Origin: Parvularcula bermudensis HTCC2503
GTDB lineage: Bacteria; Pseudomonadota; Alphaproteobacteria; Caulobacterales; Parvularculaceae
DNA length: 64,000 nt
Direction of reading: 5' to 3'
Assembly: GCF_000152825.2 (NCBI RefSeq)
Contig: NC_014414.1
Span: 2,582,501 to 2,646,500, forward strand
This document shows, one piece after another, positions 7,993 to 16,646 of the stretch. Each line of letters opens with the position of its first letter. Position 1 is the stretch's first letter. The notes below the pieces were generated by a model. That model saw nothing but the letters and a program-made list of their open reading frames with translations, made no database searches and was not told the DNA's origin. The position numbers and the translations under genes were made by a program.

Positions 7993-9753
7993 ATGGCATT
8001 GTTTGATCATAATGGTCTCGTCGGAGAGGAAGCAGTTAACGAAGTCATTCTGGCCCATGCCTTAGGTGTTGCGAGTGTTCTCAATTCACGCGCGCCATGG
8101 GCTAGCCCGCTAACTCTTCCCGAAGGTTGGCGAGAACTTACGACCGAGGAGGTGGATGATTATTTCCTTACGGAGTTTACCCGCCTAGGAATGTTCAATC
8201 TCGAGAGTCCTTTTCGTGGCGTGCACGAGAAAGCTTTTGAGGTTGCGGTCTATGTTGAAGAAGACGACAATGGACAGCCGATAAGGTTATCTGTTTCATT
8301 TTCCGCCACCAATAGCTTCATCGACATTCCCGACTTTCTCTTCCTCAATGACGGTCATCACCTCGCGGCGTCGATGGAGCCGTTTTTGACAGAAGTGGCA
8401 GGCCTTGCCGAAAGCTATGGTCTGTCTGGGGAGGATGTGCTCGTCACCGGCTATAGTCTCGGGGCGGGCATGGCCAATGTGATGGCGCGATTCAAAGGTG
8501 AGCTCGCTGACGGATTTTTTGTCGATTCTGACTATATCGGCCATGCAACGCCATTGGTATTTGACGATAGCGATATCTATAATTTCGGCTATGAGAATGA
8601 TATTGTCCATAGAATCGCGGGCGCGGAGCAAGGCGTCATCCGTTTAGTGAATGAAGTTGGCCTGAAAATTCGAGGTCGAGACCTTTATTACGAGAATTCT
8701 TCAGACAACGTCGTGATTTTCGACGACAAATATGGAAACAATTCCTTTGCTTCCCCTGAATTCGCGCTCCTCAACTTAAAAGGGTTGAGTGCCCATCTGA
8801 GTGGTGTCAAATGGAACCATATCCCAAATATCGCCAACTCACCGTTTTATGACCTGACCAATCGCGACAGCCTGGTGATTGTCAGCAATCTGAATAGAGG
8901 GAAAAGCGAGACCTACTGGGTTGAGGACAAAGCGAGCGCCGCCACTCGTGCTGATGATTATTCGGGGTTTGTGATTGGCACGGGGCTGGCCAATAAGCTT
9001 GCCGATGGCAAGGGGAACGATTTCCTCGATGCCGGGGAGGGCAAGGACCATATCCGCCTTACCCTCGGCTATGACGAAGTCGAAGGCGGAAAAGGAATCG
9101 ACACGGTCCATCTCAGCGATAGCGACATCACCGCCTATCGGCTCAGCGATGGCGACCTCATGATCCATGGCGACAGCGGCCTGAAACGACTCCATGATGT
9201 CGAATTCATCAGCCTCGGCAGCAATGGCGATAATTTGACCGAAAACCGTCAAGCCGTCTTTGCCCTGAAGACAGAGCGGGCCAAAGAAGGCACCGACGGC
9301 GACGACACCCTCAAAGGCGCCGTCCTCTTCGGCGGCGATGGCAATGATATCCTCAAAGCCGGGGCAAAAGGTGCCCTCCTCCATGGTGGCGACGGGCAGG
9401 ACCGGCTCGAAGACGGACGCGGCGACGACCAGCTCTACGGCGCCGCCCATGATGACATCCTCATCCATTCCCGCGGCAATGACCTCCTCAATGGCGGCCA
9501 TGGCAACGACATCTTCGCCTTCGCCGCCAATGCCAGTGGCGAGGTCAGAATCGAGGATTTCGGCCGCGCTTTCGGAGAAACCGACTTCCTGCTCTTCGCA
9601 CCGGACATCTTCTCAAGCTTGGGGGACGTCCTCGACAATACCAGCGTGACCGAGGATGGCCTCCTCATCCAATCACAAGACCTCACCATCATCCTCGACC
9701 ACGCCGATATCGACGCCATCAACGCACAAACAATCCTCTTCGGTGAAGCGTGA
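7993..9753 (+). CDS. RTX lipase, family I.3 type (copy 2)
   Basis: This is also 586 residues, with the same layout as copy 1. The N-terminal catalytic half has clearly diverged from copy 1 but keeps the nucleophile motif GYSLGA (Ser155), the Asp of FGYEND (Asp203) and the His of LSAHLS (His268), so both copies should be active. From residue 288 onward the two proteins differ at only two positions (N545D, M552V). The C-terminal repeats bind calcium in the family and carry the type I secretion signal. The start has GGGAGG six bases upstream. The stop is TGA, unlike TAA in copy 1. Transcription is probably independent, given the 732-bp spacer and its own promoter. Confidence 0.92.
   Translation: MALFDHNGLVGEEAVNEVILAHALGVASVLNSRAPWASPLTLPEGWRELTTEEVDDYFLTEFTRLGMFNLESPFRGVHEKAFEVAVYVEEDDNGQPIRLSVSFSATNSFIDIPDFLFLNDGHHLAASMEPFLTEVAGLAESYGLSGEDVLVTGYSLGAGMANVMARFKGELADGFFVDSDYIGHATPLVFDDSDIYNFGYENDIVHRIAGAEQGVIRLVNEVGLKIRGRDLYYENSSDNVVIFDDKYGNNSFASPEFALLNLKGLSAHLSGVKWNHIPNIANSPFYDLTNRDSLVIVSNLNRGKSETYWVEDKASAATRADDYSGFVIGTGLANKLADGKGNDFLDAGEGKDHIRLTLGYDEVEGGKGIDTVHLSDSDITAYRLSDGDLMIHGDSGLKRLHDVEFISLGSNGDNLTENRQAVFALKTERAKEGTDGDDTLKGAVLFGGDGNDILKAGAKGALLHGGDGQDRLEDGRGDDQLYGAAHDDILIHSRGNDLLNGGHGNDIFAFAANASGEVRIEDFGRAFGETDFLLFAPDIFSSLGDVLDNTSVTEDGLLIQSQDLTIILDHADIDAINAQTILFGEA
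8854..9753 (+). repeat. Direct repeat, copy 2: 3' half of RTX lipase gene
   Basis: This is the partner of 6361-7260, offset by exactly 2493 bp with no insertions or deletions. The seven mismatches in 900 bp contrast with strong divergence immediately upstream, so either the block was copied recently or it is kept uniform by gene conversion. Confidence 0.97.
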
Positions 9754-9795
9754 GATCTCGGCGCTCCCTCAATAGGGGGATGGCGAAAAACGGCA

Positions 9796-9871
9796 TGGCA
9801 GGGGCAGCAGGATTCGAACCCGCGACCCTCGGTTTTGGAGACCGATGCTCTACCAGCTGAGCTATACCCCT
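9796..9871 (-). tRNA. trnW: tRNA-Trp (anticodon CCA)
   Basis: On the minus strand this reads as a complete 76-base cloverleaf with an encoded CCA end. The acceptor stem pairs AGGGGTA with TGCCCCT (one T-G pair). The D arm is GCTC/GAGC, the anticodon stem TCGGT/ACCGA holds the loop CTCCAAA with anticodon CCA (9836-9838), and the T arm has GTTCGAATC. It lies 42 bp beyond the end of the RTX lipase cluster, in the opposite orientation. No copy of its 3' end was seen on the far side of that cluster. Confidence 0.97.
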
Positions 9872-10023
9872 AGGGCCGAAATGCGGTCCTAGGGGATCCC
9901 TCCTTCCCAATCAATAAAGAAGACAGGAGAGGAGATGAGACGGCCCGCCCTCCGGCGCTGACCTCACGAGCGATCTGGCGTAAGGGATGTCGACCCCGCC
10001 CGGATCGCTGACAGGAGGCAACG

Positions 10024-11214
10024 ATGTCCGATGCATTCTACTCTGAGGTCGATGCGACCCTCGCAACCCTCAAGGAAGAGGGCCTCTTTAAGAACGAACG
10101 GGAGATTCAAGGGCCGCAGGCAGGGCAAATTCGCGTTGCCGGACGCCCTGTCCTGAATTTCTGTGCCAACAATTATCTAGGGCTCGCCAATCATCCAGCC
10201 CTCGCCGAGGCGGCGAAAGAGGCCATGGAAAGCCACGGCTTCGGCCTGGCCTCGGTCCGCTTCATCTGCGGAACGCAGGATCTGCACCGCCACCTCGAGC
10301 GTCGCTTGGCCGACTGGCTCGGCTATGACGACGCCATCACCTTCGCGGCCTGCTTCGATGCCAATGGCGGGGTGTTCGAGCCCCTTTTTGGGCCGGAGGA
10401 TGCCATTATTTCCGACGCCCTCAACCACGCTTCGATTATCGACGGAATCCGTCTGTGTAAGGCGCAGCGCTATCGCTATGCCAATAACGATATCGAAGAT
10501 CTCGAACGCCAGCTCCAGGCGGCCGATCAGGCTGGCGCCCGGACCAAATTGGTGGTCACCGACGGTGTGTTCTCAATGGACGGCGTGATCTGCGCCCTCG
10601 ACCGTCTTTGCGAGACGGCCAAGCGCTATGATGCGCTCGTAATGGTCGATGACTGCCATGCGACAGGGGTCCTTGGGAAAGAAGGCCGGGGGACACCAGC
10701 CCATCATGGGGTCGCCGATCACGTCGATATCCTGACCGGTACGCTGGGAAAGGCCCTTGGCGGCGGCATGGGCGGCTATATTTGTGCCCGGCAGAATGTC
10801 GTCGATTTGCTCCGCCAGCGTGCCCGCCCCTATCTATTCTCTAATGCCCTGACCCCCGCCCTTGTCGGGGCGAGCCTGAAAGCGGTGGATCTCGTCAGCA
10901 AGGGAGACGACCTCAGGGCACAACTTCGGGACAATGCCTCATTATTCCGAGAGCGGATGACGTCAGCGGGTTTCGATCTATTGCCCGGTGAGCATCCAAT
11001 CATACCTGTCATGCTATATGATGCACCAACCGCACAGGAAATGGCCACGCGCCTGATGGAAGAAGGGGTCTATGTCACAGGCTTTTTCTATCCAGTCGTT
11101 CCGAAAGGAAAAGCCAGAATCCGTACACAGATGAATGCAGCCCACTCGACGACCGAAGTAGAGAGCGCCGTCGAGGCCTTTATCCGTGTCGGAAAGGCAA
11201 TGGGGGTTATTTGA
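10024..11214 (+). CDS. kbl: Glycine C-acetyltransferase (2-amino-3-ketobutyrate CoA ligase)
   Basis: The 396-residue PLP enzyme splits 2-amino-3-oxobutanoate with CoA into glycine and acetyl-CoA, the second step of threonine breakdown. The PLP lysine is Lys243 in [10 protein letters not shown]. Other fold-type I aminotransferase signatures are NYLGLANHP near the N-terminus, the VFSMDG strand and VDDCHATG. Length and sequence match the family closely. A strong AGGAGG lies seven bases before the ATG. It is followed by a GNAT gene and tdh, forming a threonine-to-glycine operon. Confidence 0.97.
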   Translation: MSDAFYSEVDATLATLKEEGLFKNEREIQGPQAGQIRVAGRPVLNFCANNYLGLANHPALAEAAKEAMESHGFGLASVRFICGTQDLHRHLERRLADWLGYDDAITFAACFDANGGVFEPLFGPEDAIISDALNHASIIDGIRLCKAQRYRYANNDIEDLERQLQAADQAGARTKLVVTDGVFSMDGVICALDRLCETAKRYDALVMVDDCHATGVLGKEGRGTPAHHGVADHVDILTGTLGKALGGGMGGYICARQNVVDLLRQRARPYLFSNALTPALVGASLKAVDLVSKGDDLRAQLRDNASLFRERMTSAGFDLLPGEHPIIPVMLYDAPTAQEMATRLMEEGVYVTGFFYPVVPKGKARIRTQMNAAHSTTEVESAVEAFIRVGKAMGVI

Positions 11215-11218
11215 GTCC

Positions 11219-11704
11219 ATGACCGACATTGCTCCGTTGACACCGGCCCATCTCTCTACTGTCCTTGATCTGAATAATCGTTATTCGGTCGAAATGTCAT
11301 CGCTCGATGAGGCGGCGCTGCAATCGCTTGTGGCGCAGTCATGGCTTGCGCTCCAAGCGGATGAGGGGCGGGCGGGGTTCCTGATCACCCTCGATCACCA
11401 AGCTTCCTATGACAGTCCAAATTTTGCCTGGTTCGCCGAACGCTATGACAATTTCGCCTATATCGACCGGATCGCCATCGCCCCAGGGGCGCAAGGACAG
11501 GGCCTTGCCCGCCGTTTCTATGGAATAGCGGAGGCAAAGGCGCGCGCCGCACAATTGCCCGTATTGGTCTGCGAAGTGAATATCGTGCCCCCCAACATTG
11601 ACTCTCAGGCGTTTCATAAAGCGCTTGGATTTACCGAAATCGGGCAAGGGCTTCTGGCCGGTCGTGGGAAGACAGTCCAATATCTGTCCAAATCCCTCGC
11701 CTGA
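11219..11704 (+). CDS. GNAT-family N-acetyltransferase (COG3818-like)
   Basis: The ATG at 11219 lies four bases after the kbl stop and is preferred to an upstream in-frame start inside kbl, giving 161 residues. The acetyl-CoA-binding pattern is visible as IDRIAIAPGAQGQGLARRFY, and a C-terminal FHKALGFTEIGQ completes the GNAT fold. It is placed between kbl and tdh, so it is probably co-transcribed with them. Its substrate is not known. No membrane or signal segment is seen. Confidence 0.85.
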   Translation: MTDIAPLTPAHLSTVLDLNNRYSVEMSSLDEAALQSLVAQSWLALQADEGRAGFLITLDHQASYDSPNFAWFAERYDNFAYIDRIAIAPGAQGQGLARRFYGIAEAKARAAQLPVLVCEVNIVPPNIDSQAFHKALGFTEIGQGLLAGRGKTVQYLSKSLA

Positions 11705-11794
11705 CGCCGGAGAGATCTTTTTCCGACCGCAATTTTGTCAGCATTCCTTCACGACAACGCGCTATAGGCCCCAATCATACGCAAGGGTCTGCCC

Positions 11795-12820
11795 ATGAAA
11801 GCATTGGTCAAAGCGCACGCAGAGCCGGGAATTTGGCTGCAAACCGTTCCCGAGCCTGAGATCGGCGCGACCGATGTGCTGATCAAGGTCAAAAAGACCG
11901 CCATTTGCGGCACTGACATCCACATCTACGAATGGGATGACTGGGCTCAGTCGACAATCCCCGTGCCGTTGACCATCGGCCATGAATTTATGGGGGAGGT
12001 GGTCGCCGTCGGATCAGATGTGACGAATGTCGCCCTTGGCGACCGGGTCTCGGCCGAGGGGCACATCACCTGCGGTGTCTGCCGCAACTGTCGGGCGGGA
12101 AAGCGCCATTTATGCCGCAACGCGCTTGGCCTTGGGGTCAGTCGAGCCGGTGCCTTTGCCGAGTTCGTCGCCGTCCCGGCGTTCAATATCTATCACCTGC
12201 CCGATGCGGTGTCGGACGAATTAGGGGCGATTTTCGACCCGTTCGGCAACGCCGTACACACCGCCCTGTCATACGATCTTGTCGGCGAAGATGTCCTCAT
12301 CACCGGCGCCGGGCCGATCGGCGCAATGGCCGCCGCGATCGCGCGGTTCGTTGGTGCCCGTCATATTGTTGTAACGGATATCAACGACTTCCGACTGGAT
12401 CTGGCTGCGCAAATGGGGGCAACACGAACGGTTAATATCGGCCGCGAGGCACTGCCCGACGTGATGGCCGAGCTTGGCATGACAGAAGGGTTCGATGTGG
12501 GGCTTGAGATGTCAGGCGCCGCAGCAGGCTTTCGCGACATGCTGGACACCATGAACCATGGGGGCAAGATCGCCCTATTGGGTCTTTTGCCGAAGGGCAC
12601 GGGGATCGACTGGTCAAAGGTCATCTTCAAGGGGCTCGACCTCAAGGGGATCTATGGCCGCCGCCTATTCGAGACCTGGTACAAGATGGGGGCGCTCACC
12701 CAATCCGGCCTCGATCTCTCCCCCATCATCACCCATCGCCTGCCGATTGAGGATTTCGAGAATGGCTTTGAGATTATGCGCTCTGGCCGCTCGGGGAAAA
12801 TCGTCCTCGAATGGCCATGA
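11795..12820 (+). CDS. tdh: L-threonine 3-dehydrogenase
   Basis: The 341-residue zinc-dependent medium-chain dehydrogenase oxidises threonine with NAD+ to 2-amino-3-oxobutanoate, the substrate of Kbl. Catalytic-site residues Cys38, Thr40 and His43 lie in AICGTDIH, followed by the GHE motif (H63-E64). The structural zinc cysteines are C94, C97, C100 and C108. The NAD-binding Rossmann motif is [15 protein letters not shown] near 165. The length equals that of E. coli Tdh. A 90-bp gap separates it from the GNAT gene. Start at 11795. Confidence 0.97.
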   Translation: MKALVKAHAEPGIWLQTVPEPEIGATDVLIKVKKTAICGTDIHIYEWDDWAQSTIPVPLTIGHEFMGEVVAVGSDVTNVALGDRVSAEGHITCGVCRNCRAGKRHLCRNALGLGVSRAGAFAEFVAVPAFNIYHLPDAVSDELGAIFDPFGNAVHTALSYDLVGEDVLITGAGPIGAMAAAIARFVGARHIVVTDINDFRLDLAAQMGATRTVNIGREALPDVMAELGMTEGFDVGLEMSGAAAGFRDMLDTMNHGGKIALLGLLPKGTGIDWSKVIFKGLDLKGIYGRRLFETWYKMGALTQSGLDLSPIITHRLPIEDFENGFEIMRSGRSGKIVLEWP

Positions 12821-12823
12821 GGG

Positions 12824-12845
12824 TCAGCGCCGCTTAAGGCGCTGA
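12824..12845. terminator. Bidirectional hairpin between tdh and the NTF2-like gene
   Basis: TCAGCGCC pairs perfectly with GGCGCTGA around the loop GCTTAA. It lies four bases after the tdh stop and ten before the end of the convergent gene. There is no T-tract on either strand, so termination strength is uncertain. Confidence 0.5.
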
Positions 12846-12854
12846 GGCCAGGGC

Positions 12855-13250
12855 TCAATCAGCCGGCCCTTCGGGGCGCTCATAGAAGAACTCTTCCCGC
12901 ACCACCTGGCCATCGGCGATCGTATAGATCCCGATCTCGCGCAGTTGACTGCGCGTCCCCCCCTCGCCGAAGGTCACGTCCATGGCATAGATCACGGCGA
13001 TTTTGTCATCGCCGCAATGAAACGGCCCTTCGACCAACAGATCGTGCACCACAGCCATTTGCTCCCATTGATCATGTTTGGCAAGAATGGCCGCCTTTCC
13101 AGCGGTCTCGCGCCCCTTGCCATTGGGATCTGCGGCTTCGATGGAGAGACAATCGTCAGCATAGATCTCTTCGACAAGCTGCCGTGCCCACCCCTCCCGG
13201 TTGGCGCGAACCACTTTGTCAGCGAGGGAGGCGATCTGGGGGTCGAACAT
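12855..13250 (-). CDS. NTF2-like / SnoaL-like domain protein
   Basis: The 131-residue soluble protein has the cone-shaped NTF2 pattern: an N-terminal helix region, YADDCLSIEA, a central WEQMAVVHDLLVEGPF strand, and terminal strands ending VVREEFFYER. Such proteins are often small enzymes or binding proteins; no catalytic residues point to a specific reaction. It starts at an ATG with AGAGGAG eight bases upstream. It is probably its own unit, 63 bp downstream of the DnaJ-like gene. Confidence 0.75.
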   Translation of the reverse strand: MFDPQIASLADKVVRANREGWARQLVEEIYADDCLSIEAADPNGKGRETAGKAAILAKHDQWEQMAVVHDLLVEGPFHCGDDKIAVIYAMDVTFGEGGTRSQLREIGIYTIADGQVVREEFFYERPEGPAD

Positions 13251-13313
13251 GGGATGTCTCCTCTAGGGTTGCGATCACTATGCCCCGAAGAGGTATCAAT
13301 AGACCAGCAGCCC

Positions 13314-13787
13314 CTACAGTCGGTCGTCACGGACCAAACGATCCCGCGCCGCATTGATCTTCGCGGCAAGGTAACTCGATCCCCCCCGGTCAGGGTGCGC
13401 CGCTGCGATCAACCGCCGATGCGCCGCGAGAATGTCGCCCCGATCGGCACCGGGGCTGAGCCCGAGTATTGAAAGGGCCTCTCCCTCGCTCAGCTCGCCG
13501 GCCCGAGGCGCTGGTGGACGTGCGCGCGCGCCAGGGGCCCTGCCCTCGTCGAGATCCTGAAACCCCTCGCGGGTCATCCGGTCCTTCAGCCACCCAATAC
13601 CAAAGAGAACCACGCCAACGGCCAACGCACCGACCCCCAGGGGCTTAAGACCGATGGCAGCCAGCGCAGCGCCAGCGGCCACGATTGCGATCAACTGAGA
13701 AAGACGACGGTCCGCCCCGCTACGGCGACCACCGGGAAGAGCGAAGACGGCTGCAATCATCGCCATGAGGAGAAAAAGGAACGCCAT
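13314..13787 (-). CDS. Membrane-anchored J-domain protein
   Basis: The 157-residue protein has two or three hydrophobic segments (about 1-17, 30-47 and 50-66) and a C-terminal J domain (about 100-157). The HPD motif that stimulates DnaK ATPase is at 131-133. This layout resembles TIM14/Pam18-like single-domain J-proteins rather than full DnaJ, with no Gly/Phe or zinc region. It lies downstream of mipZ on the same strand, 63 bp away, so it may be part of the same transcript. The client is unknown. Confidence 0.85.
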   Translation of the reverse strand: MAFLFLLMAMIAAVFALPGGRRSGADRRLSQLIAIVAAGAALAAIGLKPLGVGALAVGVVLFGIGWLKDRMTREGFQDLDEGRAPGARARPPAPRAGELSEGEALSILGLSPGADRGDILAAHRRLIAAAHPDRGGSSYLAAKINAARDRLVRDDRL

Positions 13788-13850
13788 CTTGGCGTCCTAG
13801 CGCATTTTGTCGGCGGGGAGGAACCGGCCAAAGCCGCGTCTCCGAAGGCT

Positions 13851-14702
13851 TCAGGCGGCTTCCTGTTGGGCCACGTTCATCGGCAAATTGAGGGCCGCCA
13901 AGACGGTCCTGATCTCCGACTTCGCAGCCAAATGGCTCATTGAGCCGAATTTCCGTGGAGCCCCGCGTTTGCCGAGATCGAAAAGGGTCATCCCGTGCGT
14001 GAACAATTCCCGATAGATCACGCGTTCACCGAACCCTTTGACCGTCCTGAATTGCAGGCGCTCGGCCAATTCACCCAGGCGCTCGCCCACGGCAATTTTG
14101 TTCAGGGCACGGGTCGATGACAACCGGTTACGCATCACCACCCAATCAATCGAGCCCTGGATACCGGCCTGCGCGCGATGCTGGCGGGCGGACCAGACAA
14201 GTTCCGCATAGAGGCTGGGGGCCAGAATGGTGCCACTTTCCGGGTCGATCTGCGCCAGCATGTCAAAATCGACGAAGCTATCATTGAGAGGCGTCAGGAT
14301 CGTATCGGCATGGGTATGGGCCAGCCGGGAGAGATGGGTGTCCGCCCCCGGCGTATCGATTACCAGAAAGTCGCAATCCGTGAATTCGAGGAGGGTCCGG
14401 GTCAGCTCATCGCCCTCAAGGTTGCGGGCGGTCATCCGGCTATCGTGCTGACTGCCCATCACCGGAAGGAATTTCGGCATGGGCAGTTCTTCTGTGGAAA
14501 GATCGTGGGCGACCCCCCACTTTGCGCGGTTCTCAAGGTACCGCCACAGGCTTTTTTGTCGAAGGTCGAGGTCGATGCAGCCGACCTTGCACCCTGCTCT
14601 CATCAGCATAACGACGAGATGCATGGCGACGGTTGTTTTTCCTGACCCACCTTTTTCGTTACCGACAACGATAACGTGGGTGCCCGGATCATGCGAGGTC
14701 AT
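13851..14702 (-). CDS. mipZ: Division plane positioning ATPase MipZ
   Basis: This ParA/MinD-family ATPase forms a gradient from the ParB-bound pole and keeps FtsZ away from it in alphaproteobacteria lacking Min. The deviant Walker A motif GNEKGGSGKTT is at about 14-24. Walker A' (IDLDLRQKS) and Walker B (FLVIDTPGAD) follow. The C-terminal MTLFDLGKRG block is typical of MipZ. The ATG at 14702 (283 residues) is preferred over 14711 because AAGG lies nine bases upstream of it, but directly against the upstream one. It lies 30 bp after the SPOR lipoprotein gene, probably in one operon. Confidence 0.95.
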   Translation of the reverse strand: MTSHDPGTHVIVVGNEKGGSGKTTVAMHLVVMLMRAGCKVGCIDLDLRQKSLWRYLENRAKWGVAHDLSTEELPMPKFLPVMGSQHDSRMTARNLEGDELTRTLLEFTDCDFLVIDTPGADTHLSRLAHTHADTILTPLNDSFVDFDMLAQIDPESGTILAPSLYAELVWSARQHRAQAGIQGSIDWVVMRNRLSSTRALNKIAVGERLGELAERLQFRTVKGFGERVIYRELFTHGMTLFDLGKRGAPRKFGSMSHLAAKSEIRTVLAALNLPMNVAQQEAA

Positions 14703-14732
14703 CAAGGACATCCTTTTGCCAGGGACGAGCGG

Positions 14733-15668
14733 CTACGACAGAGAGGATCGCGGAGTTTGCATGACGCGGCAATAGGTGTTTCGCGCCTCGAACTGGGAAC
14801 ACAGAGAATCGGCGGCCGCCTTATCGGCAAAGGGGCCCACGAACAGGCGAATATAGTCGCCCTTCTCCGGCAGCGTGACCCGCGCCAGAAACGGCGATAC
14901 CTGCCCCAGAATGTCGCCATGCGCAGTCCGGAGTGTATCCCACCCGGCGACGGCGTTCGCCTGCTGACGATAGGAGGCCAGATGGACGGCATAGGCGCCG
15001 CCACGCGGGGAGGGGCGTGACGGTGCGGCGCTTTGCGGCGCAGAGGGCCCCGGCGGGGTCGCCTCGGCCATACGCGCGGGCGCGGACCGAACGCCCTGCC
15101 GCCCCGGCGAATAGGGAGAGACTTGGGGATCTTCATCGGCGGGATCTTCATCGGCGCGCGGCGCCGACTGTTGAGCAGAAGCCGTCCGGGGCGTCGCCTT
15201 CGCCATGACGGAGGTGGTGGCCCGACGATCGGGCGCGGGACGCGACACGATGTCGCCCGGAAGAACGGCGGTGGAAAGAGGCGCCTCGTCCTTCGTCGTC
15301 ACCGCATCATTCATCCCCGTCTCGGGGGCCCCGCGCCTGGGCGGCGTCGTGGTCGTTGAGGGGCTGACAGCGGCGGATGTTGGGGGGGGAGAAGACGATA
15401 GGGTCGGCAGCGTCCGGACATTCGCCGCCGCCGTCCGCTCCAGACCGGCGAGGCGATTAACCGGCTGCCGGGGAATGGCGCTGCCGGGTTTGGGAATTCG
15501 CAACGCCCCGGCCTCACCGCTGGACGCCGCATAAAGCTCGGTGGGCAGCTCTCCTTCGGCGCCGCGATCATCGGCGATCGCCCGCGCGGGCGGCGCGGCG
15601 GGAGGCGCCGAGCAGGCGGTCATCAACAGCGCAGAAAGGGCAGCGCCCGAAAAGACTTTCATGGACAC
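14733..15668 (-). CDS. SPOR-domain lipoprotein
   Basis: The 311-residue protein starts with a lipoprotein signal (MTAC, Cys19), has a long low-complexity Pro/Ala/Thr linker, and ends in a SPOR domain at about 226-305 (YAVHLASY through IRLFVGPF). SPOR domains bind denuded peptidoglycan at division sites. Its position upstream of mipZ agrees with a cell-division role, by inference. The start is either GTG 15668, which has AAAGG nine bases upstream, or ATG 15662; the protein is otherwise the same. It is divergent from panC, with about 56 bp between starts. Confidence 0.85.
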   Translation of the reverse strand: MSMKVFSGAALSALLMTACSAPPAAPPARAIADDRGAEGELPTELYAASSGEAGALRIPKPGSAIPRQPVNRLAGLERTAAANVRTLPTLSSSPPPTSAAVSPSTTTTPPRRGAPETGMNDAVTTKDEAPLSTAVLPGDIVSRPAPDRRATTSVMAKATPRTASAQQSAPRADEDPADEDPQVSPYSPGRQGVRSAPARMAEATPPGPSAPQSAAPSRPSPRGGAYAVHLASYRQQANAVAGWDTLRTAHGDILGQVSPFLARVTLPEKGDYIRLFVGPFADKAAADSLCSQFEARNTYCRVMQTPRSSLS

Positions 15669-15724
15669 AGTCGTTAACCTTTTTGGTTAGCAAAATGTTA
15701 ACTCGACCCATCGGAGGGCGGACT

Positions 15725-16606
15725 ATGCCATCAAATCAGGACCTTGCCGTCGCCAACGATTGCGTAGAACTTGAGGCGATTCTCCGCCCATGTCGGCAGG
15801 GGAATCGTAAAGTCGCCCTGGTGCCGACCATGGGCGCCCTCCATGAGGGCCACTTATCCCTCGTGAGGTTAGCGAAAGAGCATGCCGACACTGTCGTTGT
15901 GAGCATCTTCGTCAATCCCAAACAATTCGGCCCGAACGAGGATCTCGGTCGTTACCCCCGTTCCCTCGAAAGCGACCTTGAGGCGTTGAGATCCGTGGAC
16001 GCCGATATCGCCTATGTGCCCGCCGCCGAGGAGATCTATCCACCGGGATTCGCGACCGCCGTCACCGTTGACCACCTCACCGACTGCCTCGATGGCGCCT
16101 CACGCGGGCCCGGCTATTTCACCGGCATCGCGACCGTGGTCCTCAAACTCCTGAACCGTGTACGTCCGACCATCGCGATCTTCGGCGAGAAGGACTATCA
16201 GCAGCTTCTCGTCATCAGCCGGATGGTCGAGGATCTCGACTTGGGCATCGATATTCTGGGAGCTCCCATCGCCCGGGCATCGGATGGCCTCGCCCTCTCA
16301 TCGCGCAATCGCTACCTATCGCCCCAAGAGCGCGACCTGGCGGCCCTCTTGCCGCAGGTCATGCAGGAGACGATCGTCGCCCTTTGCCAAGGCGCCGACG
16401 CCGAGACTGCGCTCAGCGCCGCGATCGAGCGCTTGACCGCGGCGGGGCTGGCCCCGGTGGACTATCTTGAATGCCGCCATGTCCCCGACCTTGCGCCCCT
16501 CACGGGCCCGATCGAGCAATTCCCCCCGGGCAAGGTGCGCCTGTTCGCCGCCGTCATGCTATCGGGCACCCGGCTTATCGATAATATGCCCGTGATTCTC
16601 CGCTGA
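15725..16606 (+). CDS. panC: Pantothenate synthetase
   Basis: This enzyme joins pantoate and beta-alanine with ATP to make pantothenate for CoA synthesis. The nucleotide-binding motif VPTMGALHEGHLSL (His40-His43) and the later KDYQQL and SSRNRYLS are all present. The frame is open from 15683, but ATG 15725 with GGAGG seven bases upstream gives 293 residues, close to the usual 280-290. panB is not in the window. It converges on the carboxylesterase gene, ending 41 bp from it. Confidence 0.96.
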   Translation: MPSNQDLAVANDCVELEAILRPCRQGNRKVALVPTMGALHEGHLSLVRLAKEHADTVVVSIFVNPKQFGPNEDLGRYPRSLESDLEALRSVDADIAYVPAAEEIYPPGFATAVTVDHLTDCLDGASRGPGYFTGIATVVLKLLNRVRPTIAIFGEKDYQQLLVISRMVEDLDLGIDILGAPIARASDGLALSSRNRYLSPQERDLAALLPQVMQETIVALCQGADAETALSAAIERLTAAGLAPVDYLECRHVPDLAPLTGPIEQFPPGKVRLFAAVMLSGTRLIDNMPVILR

Positions 16607-16646
16607 TCTCGTCTCGAATTGCCGCCCCCACGCGCAGCTGATGCGG

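Noticed and set aside
9796-9871. tRNA-Trp as an integration site for the RTX segment
   Set aside because: I saw no repeat of the tRNA 3' end on the other side of the segment and no integrase, so an island boundary is not supported.
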